Below are positions 36,172 through 45,791 of a DNA stretch of 64,000 bases, one piece after another. Numbering within the stretch: position 1 is the first letter of the stretch; each line of letters starts with the position of its first letter. Both the position numbers and the translations under genes were made by a program. Below the pieces are notes generated by a model that was not told the origin of the DNA, ran no database searches, and saw nothing but the letters and a program-made list of their open reading frames with translations. The DNA comes from Methanomassiliicoccus sp. (lineage in GTDB: Archaea > Thermoplasmatota > Thermoplasmata > Methanomassiliicoccales > Methanomassiliicoccaceae). The stretch is taken from assembly GCA_018262895.1 (NCBI GenBank), contig JADFDJ010000002.1:163468-227467 (forward strand). The letters run 5' to 3'.

Positions 36172-37437
36172 ATGGAAAAAAGGAAAATGATATTCGCATT
36201 GTCAGCGGTAGCCATCATACTGGTGGCATCTGTAGTGGGCGTTGTGCTTCTGAACGGAAAGGCCCAGGCAAAGACCTACACGAACGTTTCCTCGATCAGA
36301 CTGCAGATGTACGGTAATGCCAACGAGGACGACACCATCGATGAGAGGGATCAGGATTACATCGAAGGAGTAATCAAAGGCTCCAACAACGAGACCGAGT
36401 TCTCTGACGCCAATTACGACGGCATTGTTGATTCTAGCGATGTGGATGCTGTGAAGAGGATAATAAACGACGAGGATACGACGATCTATTATGTGAATTG
36501 CGACTCCAACGTGGCCTCCGTGCATGTGCCGATCGAGACCATCGTTGTAGCCTACAGCAACAATGCGGAAGCGATACGTGTTCTCAAGGCATCAGATATG
36601 GTGGTTGGCGTTGATGATAACATAGCGAAATACCCAGTTTATTTCCCGGAGTTCCAGAACCGGACGAACGTGGGGAGCAGGTTCTCCTTTGACGTGGAGA
36701 AAATACTCACGCTGGATCCCGACATTGTCTTCACCGGGACCAGCACCTATTACACTCCTGACCTGGAGACCAAGCTCGCTGCCAACGGGACGGACATCGA
36801 TGTGGTGCGTCTGCCGACATGGGAGTACAACCTCATAGGTGCCAGCATACTCACCCTCGGTTATATACTGGACCGGGAGGACCTCGCCTACGATTACGTC
36901 AAGTGGCACGACGGCATCGTTACGAATATCACAGCCATCGTGAACGGCATCTCCGCGAGCGAGAGGATAGACGTCTTTGTCGATCGGCCTGGATCGACCA
37001 CCGTTGCCGCGGGGAGCGGGTATGCTGAAGTGATGGAGATGGGAGGTGCGGTCAACATTGGCAAGGACCTCAGCGGCGGTTTCTACCCTAAGGTCGACAC
37101 TGAATGGGTCATAGAGCAGAACCCCGATTACGTGATCGGGATATCGTTTTCGGGAAGCTACGAGTCCAGCAACCAGTCCCTCCTAAGCACCCGATACGAT
37201 GAGATCATCAACAACTACAGGGTGACCACTGCGGTGACGGACGGTAACGTCCACATCATGCATTACGACATCATGCTGGGGCCATCTTACGTTGTGGGCG
37301 TTTCATACATCGCCAAGTGGCTGTACCCGGACCTCTTCGCGGACCTTGACCCGGCAGCGCTCCACCAGGAGTACATCGACAAGTTCTGCGGAGGCCTCGA
37401 ATATGACGTCTCTAAGCAGGGGGCGTTCGTCCTATGA
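36172..37437 (+). CDS. Dockerin-fused ABC substrate-binding protein (second copy)
   Basis: 421 aa. N-terminal anchor or signal (FALSAVAIILVASVVGVVLL), then a dockerin-like domain with loops GNANEDDTIDERDQDYI and DANYDGIVDSSDVDAV, then a FepB/BtuF-type binding domain (ASDMVVGVDDNIAKYPVYFP, LDPDIVFTGTSTYY, LTLGYILDREDLAYDYVKWH). The C-terminal LHQEYIDKFCGG recurs in copies 3 and 4. Overlaps the following methyltransferase gene by 4 nt. No permease lies in this short operon, so it may share an importer encoded nearby. Confidence 0.83.
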   Translation: MEKRKMIFALSAVAIILVASVVGVVLLNGKAQAKTYTNVSSIRLQMYGNANEDDTIDERDQDYIEGVIKGSNNETEFSDANYDGIVDSSDVDAVKRIINDEDTTIYYVNCDSNVASVHVPIETIVVAYSNNAEAIRVLKASDMVVGVDDNIAKYPVYFPEFQNRTNVGSRFSFDVEKILTLDPDIVFTGTSTYYTPDLETKLAANGTDIDVVRLPTWEYNLIGASILTLGYILDREDLAYDYVKWHDGIVTNITAIVNGISASERIDVFVDRPGSTTVAAGSGYAEVMEMGGAVNIGKDLSGGFYPKVDTEWVIEQNPDYVIGISFSGSYESSNQSLLSTRYDEIINNYRVTTAVTDGNVHIMHYDIMLGPSYVVGVSYIAKWLYPDLFADLDPAALHQEYIDKFCGGLEYDVSKQGAFVL

Positions 37438-38180
37438 GGGATGAAATAATCGGCTACTGGAACAGCTCCTCCGAAGGATACAGCAGATACGCTCGGAACA
37501 GCATGGCAGTCCGATCGGAGAAGAGAGCGTGGCAGGAGATCTTCACTGAAGCCCTTGGCAGGGAACCGCTCAAGGTCCTGGATGTGGGGACAGGACCGGG
37601 CATCGTCGCCTTTCAGCTCGCGGAGCTCGGCCATGACGTGACCGGTGTAGACCTCTCCGACGGCATGCTCAGCGAGGCAAAGAAGAACGCCAAAGGGTAT
37701 GGACTGGACGTCACCTTCAAGAAGGGTGACGCTCAGGACCTTCCCTTTCCTGACGCGGCGTTCGATGCGGTGGTGAGCCGGTGGGTCCTATGGACCCTGC
37801 CGGACCCGGAGAGGGCCCTCAAGGAGTGGCAGCGGGTCGTCAAACCGGGAGGGAAGATCGTTTACATTGATGGTAACTGGCACTCTGACCTTGTCAACTC
37901 CCGCAAGAGGAAGGCCTGGTACTATATCGGGCGGAGCCTGACCGCTGTGACCGAGCTCCGGAACCCTTGGAAGGGTAAGAGCAATGTCAAAGAAGATGAC
38001 CTCTGGTCCAGCAAGGTCTCCCGGCCTTCAGCGGACATCATGATGCTGAGGAAGCTCGGTGTCAATGAGATCGAGGTCAAGGAGGGCCTGAAAAGGCGGA
38101 CGCTTCGAGGCCTGCAATATGTGAAGTACGGTTTCTGGAGCGACTATTTCCTCATCAGCGTCACAAAGCGCCAGGCGTGA
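37434..38180 (+). CDS. Class I SAM-dependent methyltransferase (second of four)
   Basis: 248 aa, ATGA overlap with the binding protein gene. SAM-binding VLDVGTGPGIVAFQLAELGH, DLSDGMLSEAKKNA, and KPGGKIVYIDGNWHSD. Closest to the copies at 41173 and 45788 (shared RPGGKVxYxDGNWxxD and WxEIFTEAxG features). Translational coupling to a binding protein suggests both act on the same imported or secreted ligand. Confidence 0.85.
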   Translation: MRDEIIGYWNSSSEGYSRYARNSMAVRSEKRAWQEIFTEALGREPLKVLDVGTGPGIVAFQLAELGHDVTGVDLSDGMLSEAKKNAKGYGLDVTFKKGDAQDLPFPDAAFDAVVSRWVLWTLPDPERALKEWQRVVKPGGKIVYIDGNWHSDLVNSRKRKAWYYIGRSLTAVTELRNPWKGKSNVKEDDLWSSKVSRPSADIMMLRKLGVNEIEVKEGLKRRTLRGLQYVKYGFWSDYFLISVTKRQA

Positions 38181-38593
38181 GCCTGTCGATGACCTATGTG
38201 AGAGGAGAGACGAACGTACAGTACGCAAGACGGAGGGGGATCAAAAAGGTAGCGAATGGCTTCCCAAAGGCAGGACGAAGGGGCGGGGACCTCCTCAGGA
38301 GCCCAGTAAAGCCTTGATGGCGATGATCGGTCCTTTCCTCCTCTGTATGCTGGTGGCCCAGGCCGTTCCTCAGTACGACTTGGCGTGATGTGCAGGGCGA
38401 ACTATGGAACGCTATCTGCCACAATAAAGGTCTCAAACCTACATTGTCTTTGTCGTTCATTCCGAGCTATAGCATAGGGTCCAGCGCTTCTTCCATATGC
38501 CTTTCTTCTGACTTTTTATTATGCTGCCACAATAGGCCAGCGATATCTGCGTGATAAGGAATCCTTTTTTATATGAAATCCTCGTTTTCTGAC
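38181..38593. other. Intergenic region without a supported gene
   Basis: About 410 nt. Short open frames here (for example 38194-38460 on the minus strand) lack family features or plausible composition. It may be debris of a lost gene. Confidence 0.35.
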
Positions 38594-38620
38594 GTAACAC
38601 GAATTTAGAAAAAGTATTAC
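38594..38620 (+). promoter_or_regulatory. Shared 27-bp element, copy 5 (large importer operon)
   Basis: GTAACAC, 13 nt (GAATTTAGAAAAA), GTATTAC. Ends 15 nt before the ATG at 38636; a GGGGAT ribosome site lies between. The half-sites form an inverted repeat with polarity opposite to copy 4. Confidence 0.68.
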
Positions 38621-38635
38621 TAAGGGGATATTATC

Positions 38636-39904
38636 ATGGAAAAAAGGATGAAAATTCTTTCGATAGCAATAGTGTCAGCACTAATCATCGCCTCGATTGC
38701 CGGGGCGATGATCATATTGAACGCAGGTAAGCACAACATCGATGCCTCCAGCTCTTTGTCCTCCGTCCGTCTGCAGATTTGTGGGAACGCCAATGAGGAT
38801 GATATTATCGATGAGAAGGACATCGAAGCCATCCAGAAGGTCATCGACGGTAAGGAGGAGGCGTCCAACCTGACCGATGCCAACCAGGATGGCATGGTCG
38901 ACCATAGGGACATCGAACAGGTCGAGGCGATAATCGATCATGAGGAGTCCGTGATCCATTACGTTGACGTTGATGGTTACAACGCCTCAGTCCACTTCCC
39001 TGTCACTTCCATGATCGCAATATACAACGTGTACGTGGAGATGGTATGCGCCCTGAACGCCTCCGACCTCATCATAGGTGTGGATGATTCAATCAGCGAC
39101 TACGTCACTTACTTCCCCGATCTGCAGTCCCTGCCCTCGGTCGGCAACAGGTTCTCTCCTGACGTTGAGCAAATACTGTCCATCAACCCTGATGTATACT
39201 TCACAGGAACACGTTCCTACTATGACAGCGAGCTGGAGAACAAGCTCGCGGCCAACGGTACGAACATCGACGTGATACGCCTTCCCTGCTGGGAGTACGG
39301 GCTCCTGCCCCAGGGCATGCTCACACTGGGCTACATCCTCGGCCACGAGGATGAGGCCTTCGAGTACCTGGAGTGGCGGGACGGGATCCTGAACAAGATC
39401 AACGAGAAGGTCGGTGAGATCTCCATGGAGAACAGGACCACCTCCCTAGGTGCCTTCGAGGGGTGCGCGGTGAGCCATGGAAGCGGGGCCTTCGAGCTGA
39501 TGGAGATCGCGGGGTCCAAGAACATCGCCGGTGTCCTGTCAAGTACCGGCATCTACCCGACGATCGAGCCGGAGTGGGTCATCGAGAACGACCCTGACGT
39601 CATCGTCACCTGGGCCGTGGCTGGTTTCTACAGGGGGGCTGACAGCTCGATCTTGCGGGAACAGCTCGAGATAACCAAGGACACCTACAGAGCGGCCAGC
39701 GCCGTGGCCGATGGGCGCGTTTACGTCATGGCCTGGGACATCACCTGCGGCCCATCAGACATCATCTCCGTAGCATACTATGCCAAATGGTTCTATCCCG
39801 ACCTCTTCCCGGACCTGGACCCAAAGGCGCTCCATCAGGAGTACATCGACCGGTTCTGCGGCGGTATCGATCTCGATGTGTCCACAGGGGCGTTCGTACT
39901 GTGA
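38636..39904 (+). CDS. Dockerin-fused ABC substrate-binding protein (third copy)
   Basis: 422 aa, same plan as the copy at 36172: hydrophobic anchor, dockerin-like loops GNANEDDIIDEKDIEAI and DANQDGMVDHRDIEQV, then the FepB/BtuF-type domain with ASDLIIGVDDSISDYVTYFP and LTLGYILGHEDEAFEYLEW. Its last 67 nt are almost identical to the end of the next copy (one difference), evidence of recent duplication or gene conversion. First gene of an operon that also has a second binding protein, a methyltransferase, FecCD permease and ATPase. Confidence 0.83.
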   Translation: MEKRMKILSIAIVSALIIASIAGAMIILNAGKHNIDASSSLSSVRLQICGNANEDDIIDEKDIEAIQKVIDGKEEASNLTDANQDGMVDHRDIEQVEAIIDHEESVIHYVDVDGYNASVHFPVTSMIAIYNVYVEMVCALNASDLIIGVDDSISDYVTYFPDLQSLPSVGNRFSPDVEQILSINPDVYFTGTRSYYDSELENKLAANGTNIDVIRLPCWEYGLLPQGMLTLGYILGHEDEAFEYLEWRDGILNKINEKVGEISMENRTTSLGAFEGCAVSHGSGAFELMEIAGSKNIAGVLSSTGIYPTIEPEWVIENDPDVIVTWAVAGFYRGADSSILREQLEITKDTYRAASAVADGRVYVMAWDITCGPSDIISVAYYAKWFYPDLFPDLDPKALHQEYIDRFCGGIDLDVSTGAFVL

Positions 39905-39916
39905 GGGGATGGGATC

Positions 39917-41176
39917 TTGGATAGGAAGATGAAGTTGTTAGCGGTGGGCGTGGTTTCGGCAATTCTTATCGCTTCTGTGGCCGGTATCACGTTATTGAAC
40001 AGCATGTCGGATGCTAAGACATACACCAATGTATCCTCGGTTCGCCTCCAGGTATTTGGCAACGCTAACGAGGACGACACCATCGATCAAAGGGACATCG
40101 ACTATATCGGCGAGGTGATCAGGGGGGATCGAAAGGCCTCCAACCTCACAGATGCCAACAACGATGGTACCATCGATCAAGCGGATATCGCTCAGGTCAA
40201 CGCGATAATTGACCGATAGGAGACCATGCTGTACTACGTGGACCTTGATGGTTACAAAGCCTCGGTCCATTACCCGGTGACCTCCATGGTCGCGATCTAC
40301 AACGTGTATGTGGAGATGGTCCGTGCCCTCAACGCTTCAGATCTGATAATCGGCGTTGATGATTCGATATCGAGCTATCCAACATACTTCCCGGAGTTAC
40401 AGTCAAAGCCCTCGGTCGGCAACAGGTTCACCCCGGACGTGGAGAAGATATTGGCGCTAAATCCAGATGTCTATTTCACGGGAACTAGGGCATATTATGA
40501 CGGGAATCTTGAGGCCAAGCTCGCGGCCAACGGTACGGACATCGACGTAGTACGACTACCATGCTGGGAGTATGGGATGGTGTCCCAGGGCCTTCTCACA
40601 CTGGGGTATCTCTTAGGTCATGAGGCCGATGCCTATGAATATCTGGAGTGGCACGATGCACTATTGAAGGAGATCACCGATAGGGTTTCCTCGGTTTCTG
40701 CAAGCGATAAGGTGACCTCGTTCCAGATCAGGGCAAATGGGAAGACCTGCTCTCATGGAAGCGGAGATTTCGAGGTGATGGAGCTCGCAGGCTCCATCAA
40801 CATCGCGGATGAGCTCTCAGGCACTTATCCGATTCCGGATATTGAATGGGTGATCGAGAAGGACCCCGACGTGATCGTCGGCGCTGTGGTCGCCGGATTC
40901 TATTCGGGGACCAATATGACCACACTGCAGGACAGGTACGCTCAGATAATCGAGATGTTCAACATAACGAGCGCCGTAAAAAGTGGCAACGTGCACATGA
41001 TGGCCTTTGACATCACCTGCGGCCCTTCGTACCTCATTTCAATGCTGTACGAGGCCAAGTGGTTCTACCCCGATCTATTCAACGACATCGATCCGCAAGC
41101 GGTTCACCAGGAGTACATCGACCGGTTCTGTGGCGGTATCGATCTCGATGTGTCCACAGGGGCGTTCGTACTGTGA
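39917..41176 (+). pseudogene. Dockerin-fused substrate-binding protein (fourth copy) with in-frame TAG
   Basis: Reading from TTG 39917 (or ATG 39929), the gene encodes an anchor, dockerin loops GNANEDDTIDQRDIDYI and DANNDGTIDQADIAQV, then TAG at 40217-40219, then continues in the same frame as an intact binding domain to 41176. In the paralog at 38636 the TAG position is a Glu (IIDHEES against IIDR-TAG-ET), so one GAG-to-TAG change explains it. Either a young nonsense mutation separates dockerin and binding domain, or the codon is read through. ATG 40226 could restart translation without a signal peptide. The stop overlaps the methyltransferase gene. Confidence 0.75.
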
Positions 41177-41958
41177 AGGACGAGATAATAGACGTCTGGA
41201 GCCAACGATCGCAGAGCTACAGCAAGGTCGTCCAAGGAGGTATGGCCAGCACCTACGAGAGCAGGGGCTGGCAGGAGATCTTCACCGAGGCCATGGGGCC
41301 TGGCAAGCATAAGGTCCTGGATGTCGGAACCGGCCCGGGCGTGGTGGCCTTCCTGCTGGCCCAGCTGGGCCATGAGGTCACCGCCGTTGACCTCTCCGAG
41401 GGCATGCTCACAGAAGCACGCCAGAACGCTGTCAAGTACGGTCTGGACATCCGCTTCGAGAAGGGAGATGCCGAGAACCTCCCCTTCCCGGACTGCAGCT
41501 ATGACATCGTGGTCAGCAAGTACGTGTTGTGGACGGTTCCCGACCCGGAGAAAGCCCTTAGTGAGTGGCATAGGGTGGTGAGGCCGGGTGGAAAGGTAAT
41601 CTACGTCGACGGCAACTGGACCACCGACCTGGAATCATCTTGGTGGCGAAGAAGGTGGAGGGATGCAGCGAGGCTGAGCATAGCCTTCTCTGAGCGCCAC
41701 CATTCTCCCGGAGGGCGGAAGGACTTCAGCGATAGGGTGGGGGAGATGCTGTGGTCCACCCATGCGGACCGCCCGGCACAGGACCTGGATATGATGGGCA
41801 AGGCCGGTTTCGAGAACATATCGACAGTCCACATCTCCAACCGCCGGGTGCTAAAGGGGATGAGATATTTCAAACACGGGTATTGGAAAGGCAACTTCCT
41901 CGTCAGCGGAACGAAGGCGAGCGGACCCTCAGAGAAAAGAATGGGTGAAGGGCAATGA
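41173..41958 (+). CDS. Class I SAM-dependent methyltransferase (third of four)
   Basis: 261 aa from GTG 41173 (GTGA overlap with the binding protein gene). Motif I VLDVGTGPGVVAFLLAQLGH, DLSEGMLTEARQNA, RPGGKVIYVDGNWTTD. ATGA overlap with the permease gene that follows, so it is embedded within an importer operon, an unusual place for a methyltransferase unless the imported ligand is its substrate or product. Confidence 0.86.
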   Translation: MKDEIIDVWSQRSQSYSKVVQGGMASTYESRGWQEIFTEAMGPGKHKVLDVGTGPGVVAFLLAQLGHEVTAVDLSEGMLTEARQNAVKYGLDIRFEKGDAENLPFPDCSYDIVVSKYVLWTVPDPEKALSEWHRVVRPGGKVIYVDGNWTTDLESSWWRRRWRDAARLSIAFSERHHSPGGRKDFSDRVGEMLWSTHADRPAQDLDMMGKAGFENISTVHISNRRVLKGMRYFKHGYWKGNFLVSGTKASGPSEKRMGEGQ

Positions 41959-43073
41959 CATCCAGTCCAGCCCCCGGTACCCGCTCGTCCCGTATCAGCA
42001 TGTTCTCGGCGTTCAAGGGCAGGAACGAGGTCAGCATCAAGGGTCAGTACCGCAGTTACCTTTTCAGAAAGTTCCTCTTCATGATGGGATGCGGAATCCT
42101 TGTCGTGATCATCTCAGGAATATCGGCCACTCTCGGCTCCTACGATCTGGATTTCTTAGACGTGTACCAGGTCATCTTCAATCACATTCTCAACTGGGGG
42201 GAACCGGAGACCGTTAAAGTGTTCGTGGTCTGGCAGCTGCGCCTCCCCCGGATAATCATGGGGATCGTCGCCGGCTTTGGCCTGGCCATCGCGGGAGCGG
42301 CCATGCAAGGCATAATGAAGAACCCTCTCGCCGACCCATATACCACCGGCATATCGGCAGGGGCGGGTTTCGGGGCGGCGATAGCGATCATCCTGGGCCT
42401 AGGTTTGGGCGCGGGGGAGTATGCCATCATCATCAACGCCTTCCTGTTCTCCCTCATCCCCACCTTCATAATCATCGGTCTGACGCGCTTCCGCAAGCCC
42501 ACACCATCCATGATGGTTCTCGCCGGTATCGCCACCATGTACATCTTCACCGCCATGACCTCCCTCTTCATGATCTCCGCGGACCCCAACTCTGTGCAGG
42601 CCGTCTATATCTGGACGGTAGGTACGCTGGATAAGGCCAGCTGGAGCTCGATACCGATCGTGTTCGCAGTAATGGTCCTGGGCAGCCTGTTCCTCCAGGG
42701 CATGGCGAAGAACCTGAACGTGATGGGCATGGGGGACGCGGGGGCGAAGAGCCTGGGCGTGAACGTGGAGAGGAGCAGGGTCCTCATCCTCGTGGTCATA
42801 TCCCTCATGACAGCGGCGATAGTCAGTTTCACGGGGGTCATCGGGTTCATCGGTCTGGTGTCCCCCCATGTGGTGAGGATCTTCCTCGGTTCCGACAACA
42901 AGTTCCTTCTACCGGCGTCGGGCCTGTTCGGCGCGGCCCTCCTGCTGGGAGCGGATGCCGTGGCTAGAACTATCATCGCGCCGACCATACTGCCTGTTGG
43001 GATAATCACGGCGTTCATCGGAGGACCGCTGTTCCTGTACCTCATCATGCAGCGGAAGAAGGAGGTTTGGTAG
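41955..43073 (+). CDS. FecCD/BtuC-type ABC importer permease (second)
   Basis: 372 aa with about ten helices; RLPRIIMGIVAGFGLAIAGA, MQGIMKNPLADPYTTGIS and TGVIGFIGLVSPHVVRI are the family landmarks. A 45-residue polar N-terminal extension precedes the first helix. Paralog of the permease at 31211. Begins inside the methyltransferase stop codon. Confidence 0.92.
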   Translation: MTSSPAPGTRSSRISMFSAFKGRNEVSIKGQYRSYLFRKFLFMMGCGILVVIISGISATLGSYDLDFLDVYQVIFNHILNWGEPETVKVFVVWQLRLPRIIMGIVAGFGLAIAGAAMQGIMKNPLADPYTTGISAGAGFGAAIAIILGLGLGAGEYAIIINAFLFSLIPTFIIIGLTRFRKPTPSMMVLAGIATMYIFTAMTSLFMISADPNSVQAVYIWTVGTLDKASWSSIPIVFAVMVLGSLFLQGMAKNLNVMGMGDAGAKSLGVNVERSRVLILVVISLMTAAIVSFTGVIGFIGLVSPHVVRIFLGSDNKFLLPASGLFGAALLLGADAVARTIIAPTILPVGIITAFIGGPLFLYLIMQRKKEVW

Positions 43074-43081
43074 GTGAGGCT

Positions 43082-43936
43082 ATGAAGTTGAAGATTAATG
43101 ACGTGGTGTTCAGTTACTCGAGCCTCAAGGTGCTCGACAGCGTCTGCCTGGACCTGAACGAATCAAAGTTCGTGTGCATCCTGGGGCCGAACGGTGTGGG
43201 GAAATCCACCCTGGTGCACTGCATCAACCGCATCCTCAAGCCCCAGGAGGGCGTGGTGTTGCTGGACCAGACCAATGTCCAGGATATGGGCCTGAAGGAA
43301 GTGGCCAGGAAGGTGGGGTATGTTCCTCAGGCATCGACCGACATGTTCCCCCTCACCGTTGTGGACACGGTCCTCATGGGCCGTCATCCCCATTCCGGGT
43401 GGAGCACCAACGAGGCTGACCTGGACATCGTCACCGGGATCCTGAGCATGCTGGAGATCGAGGACCTGGCAATGAGATCGTTCGACGAGCTGAGCGCTGG
43501 CCAGAAGCAGAAGGTGCTCATCGCTCGTGGCCTGGCCCAGGAACCACAGTTGCTGCTGTTGGACGAGCCCACGTCCAACCTTGACATACGTCACCAGCTG
43601 GAGGTCATGGAGCTGCTGGGGGAGCTTGTACGCAGCAGAAAACTCCTGGTGGTCATGGTCAGCCATGACCTGAACATCACCGCTCGCTACGCTGACCTGG
43701 TCATAATGATGAAGGGAGGGAAGATATTCGACGCAGGGACGCCGGAGCAGGTGTTCACCGAGAACAACATAAGGAGCGTGTACGGGGTCGAGGCCCAAGT
43801 GGTCACCGCGGGGACAAAGCCCTATGTCGTTCCCTTGGCGGCCCTGAAGATCAAAAAAGAAGGAGCGGTATCTGACATAGTTGGTATCGAGGGAAGTCTT
43901 GCCATGGAAAGATTGGAGCCAGACCACGCCTTATGA
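43082..43936 (+). CDS. FecE/BtuD-type ABC importer ATPase (second)
   Basis: 284 aa from ATG 43082, preceded by GGTGAGG. Walker A GPNGVGKST, signature LSAGQKQKVLIARGL, Walker B LLLLDEPTSNLD, then VSHDLNITARYADLV. Paralog of the ATPase at 30435 with a C-terminal extension of about 30 residues. Last gene of the operon starting at 38636. Confidence 0.91.
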   Translation: MKLKINDVVFSYSSLKVLDSVCLDLNESKFVCILGPNGVGKSTLVHCINRILKPQEGVVLLDQTNVQDMGLKEVARKVGYVPQASTDMFPLTVVDTVLMGRHPHSGWSTNEADLDIVTGILSMLEIEDLAMRSFDELSAGQKQKVLIARGLAQEPQLLLLDEPTSNLDIRHQLEVMELLGELVRSRKLLVVMVSHDLNITARYADLVIMMKGGKIFDAGTPEQVFTENNIRSVYGVEAQVVTAGTKPYVVPLAALKIKKEGAVSDIVGIEGSLAMERLEPDHAL

Positions 43937-44005
43937 TCCTTGCCGGCTCAAACAATCCCTCTGTGGACGACAAGCGTAGACAGGTCCGCGATATGATGAG
44001 GGGAG

Positions 44006-44392
44006 ATGTGTGATCATTTGATCGCTACAACCGAATCGACACGTCCCTTCGGTAAATTCTCAGGCGTGGAGTCTCTGGACCTGCGCGTAGGGAAGGCAGA
44101 GGTGCTCGGGCCGTTGAGACCGGACGGTGCTGGGAAGACGACCACCATCAAGATGCTGACCACATTGCTCCCACTGACCTAAGGTAAGGCTCAGGTCGAC
44201 AGCATCGACGTTCAGGAACGGCCCTCCGAGGTACGCGAGATGATCGGATATGTTCCCCAGATGCTCTCTGCCGACCCCAGCCTTACTGGATCAGAGAACC
44301 TCTTGAACTTCGCGAAGCTTTACGACGTACCTCGACAGGAGCGCCGGAAGAGGATCGAGCAGGCCAAAGCCATGATGGCCTTTGGGTTTTTG
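44006..44392 (+). pseudogene. Decayed ABC exporter ATPase fragment
   Basis: From ATG 44006 (GGGGAG before it) the frame encodes a drug-type ABC ATPase start (VESLDLRVGKAEVLGPLR, PDGAGKTTTIKMLTTLL), hits TAA at 44180-44182, and continues in frame as GKAQVDSIDVQERPSEVREMIGYVPQMLSADPSLTGSENL-type sequence to about RRKRIEQ, after which homology stops. It lacks the signature, Walker B and everything beyond. A nonfunctional remnant related to the DrrA-like gene at 26931. Confidence 0.8.
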
Positions 44393-44411
44393 AAAGCTCT
44401 TTGTTATAAGG

Positions 44412-45791
44412 TCATAGTGTGGGTGAAGCCCCTACATTCTTGTGTGCACTGATCCTTTTACGCAGGCCGTGCTCGGCCCATAGGCCCATGAGGAACCCTC
44501 CAAAGATTTCGCAGAGTATCAGCCCCCACCACATGGCCTCCAGGTCCAGGGACGAGGTGTACCAGAACACGGCCACCAGTAAGATGTTCCTGATTAGCGT
44601 GGAGTACAACGATCTGACGGCCATATAGATGGACTGCAGCAGAGAGGACGCTATGTTGATCCACGCGTAGAACGGTATGAAGATGCAGAACAGCTGGATG
44701 GTGTGGGACATCTCGCTCCGCATCTCCAAAGCGCTTCCGGTCGAGGTGAAGACCGAGGCGAAGACGTCTGAAAATCCAGCGACGACCAGCGCCCCGGCCG
44801 TGGAGATGGCCAGGGAGATTATCAGGGCATAATTGTAACCCTCCCGAAGCTTGCTGAAGTTCCCCCCGCCGTAAGCGGCCGCACAGATGGGTATGAGCCC
44901 ACCACCAAGGGCCATCGAGGGGATCATCAGCAGGCTGACATACCTCCAAGTGGTATTGTACAACATCACCCCCTCGGGACCACCGCCCACCACTAGGAAA
45001 TGAACGAGGGCCAGGTTTATCACGGACATTATGTTGAGCTCCACTACCTTCGGTACCCCGATGCCCAGGAACTCCCTGACCAGCGGGCGGTCGAACCTGT
45101 ACCCTTGAGGTCGGACCTGGATGTAGGTGGAGCGCCCAATGAAGTACCAGTATACGCCCGGAAGGATGGCCACGAGCGTGGACACCACGGTGGCCCAGGC
45201 CAAGCCCCCGATCCCCATATCGAGGACGAACACGAAGAGCGGGTCCAGGACCATATTGAACACCGCGCTTAAGAGCATGACCATCATCGATCTCCTCGCC
45301 GCGCCCTCCGCACGCAACAGTCCGCTGAACATACCTTGCAAGAAGAATATCAGGCCTGTGCAGAAGTAAGGGTAGGCGTATGCCAGTGACTCGGAGGCGG
45401 CCACCCCGTTACCGACAATGGCTATTATCGGCTCCCCGAGGACCAGGAACACGGGGGTGACCACAAGGGCGATGATGAGCGTGACAACAAGTCCCTGCAC
45501 AGCGATCCGTTCACCCACCTCCTTCTCCCCGGCGCCTATCCTTTTTGAGACCGCCACCGACACCCCTATGCCCAGGCCGTTCCCGATCCCGTTGAGCAGA
45601 AAGTACAGTGATGACACTATGCCAACGGCCGCCAGGGCATCGGTCCCCAGGTTCGAACACCAGAAGGTGTCCACAAAGCTGTTCATCTGGCTGATGATGA
45701 GGGAGATGAACATGGGTACGGCCATGGTGAACAAGGCCTTCCGGGGCTCCCCCAGCATGTTCTTGACATCCTCGGTCATCCCGGCTGTCAA
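44412..45791 (-). CDS. MATE-family efflux transporter
   Basis: 459 aa, twelve hydrophobic helices in two similar halves; ALFTMAVPMFISLIISQMNSFVDTFWCSNLG is split across the typical first-helix region, with VSVAVSKRIGAGEKEVGERIA and GLLRAEGAARRSMM. MATE proteins export cationic or amphipathic small molecules by Na+ or H+ antiport. ATG 45791 overlaps the methyltransferase gene stop by 4 nt, so methyltransferase and exporter are made together behind copy 6 of the shared element. Confidence 0.9.
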   Translation of the reverse strand: MTAGMTEDVKNMLGEPRKALFTMAVPMFISLIISQMNSFVDTFWCSNLGTDALAAVGIVSSLYFLLNGIGNGLGIGVSVAVSKRIGAGEKEVGERIAVQGLVVTLIIALVVTPVFLVLGEPIIAIVGNGVAASESLAYAYPYFCTGLIFFLQGMFSGLLRAEGAARRSMMVMLLSAVFNMVLDPLFVFVLDMGIGGLAWATVVSTLVAILPGVYWYFIGRSTYIQVRPQGYRFDRPLVREFLGIGVPKVVELNIMSVINLALVHFLVVGGGPEGVMLYNTTWRYVSLLMIPSMALGGGLIPICAAAYGGGNFSKLREGYNYALIISLAISTAGALVVAGFSDVFASVFTSTGSALEMRSEMSHTIQLFCIFIPFYAWINIASSLLQSIYMAVRSLYSTLIRNILLVAVFWYTSSLDLEAMWWGLILCEIFGGFLMGLWAEHGLRKRISAHKNVGASPTL

